Below, in pieces: positions 5,444 through 5,503 of a DNA stretch of 5,503 nucleotides. The notes beneath the pieces were generated by a model, which was not told the origin of the DNA, made no database searches, and saw only the letters and a list, made by a program, of their open reading frames with translations. Source of the stretch: an uncultured Lachnospiraceae bacterium (lineage in GTDB: Bacteria > Bacillota > Clostridia > Lachnospirales > Lachnospiraceae); NCBI GenBank assembly GCA_946409475.1, contig CAMJWQ010000240.1, positions 1-5,503 of the forward strand, in the 5' to 3' direction. Positions within the stretch are counted from its first letter, which is position 1. Each line of letters begins with the position of its first letter. The position numbers and the translations under genes are program-made.

Positions 5444-5503
5444 CTTCCGATAAGCTACATCACCATACTAATATACTACAAAAGCTGATATAAGTGTAAA
5501 TGA

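Noticed and set aside
5470..5500. Minus-strand sigma-A promoter for the acetyltransferase: TTTACA (5500-5495) with TATATT (5475-5470).
   Set aside because: The spacer is 19 bases, and the alternative -10 at 17 bases (AGTATA) is poor, so the call is too weak to list.

Overview
The window looks like chromosomal DNA from a low-to-moderate GC, spore-forming-type Firmicute, most likely a Clostridia/Lachnospiraceae relative. The grounds are A/T-rich intergenic regions, strong AGGAG-type ribosome binding sites, a short (474-residue) clostridial-style pyruvate kinase, and a DUF5058-type membrane protein. This placement is inference; no rRNA or marker gene beyond pyruvate kinase is present.

Layout. 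Positions 2-2811 hold a rightward three-gene cluster, probably one transcript whose promoter lies left of the window: the 3' part of a DUF5058-like polytopic membrane protein, a second polytopic membrane protein of unknown family, and a membrane-anchored M20 metallopeptidase of the CPS1/PM20D1-like type. Positions 2812-2941 are an intergenic region with a good extended -10 promoter and a small perfect hairpin at the predicted 5' end of the next transcript. Pyruvate kinase (2942-4366) follows, then a 142-residue, all-helical, probably ferritin-like protein (4444-4872). The 77-base gap before the latter contains a possible sporulation-type promoter and a hairpin that pairs with its ribosome binding site. 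A leftward GNAT acetyltransferase (4906-5379) converges on it across 33 bases with no recognisable terminator. The last 124 bases are the GNAT upstream region, which has an inverted repeat and a protein-like reading frame broken by one stop codon.

How the genes may work together. The only plausible functional unit is the first cluster: two membrane proteins that appear to share a core architecture, plus a peptidase whose charge distribution suggests a cytoplasmic catalytic domain. The simplest reading is an uptake system for a small peptide or N-acyl amino acid that is hydrolysed on entry. This is a hypothesis from gene order and topology, not a demonstrated function. Pyruvate kinase, the helical protein and the acetyltransferase look like independent genes. 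There is no mobile element, CRISPR array, tRNA or rRNA, and no gene-free stretch longer than 130 bases.
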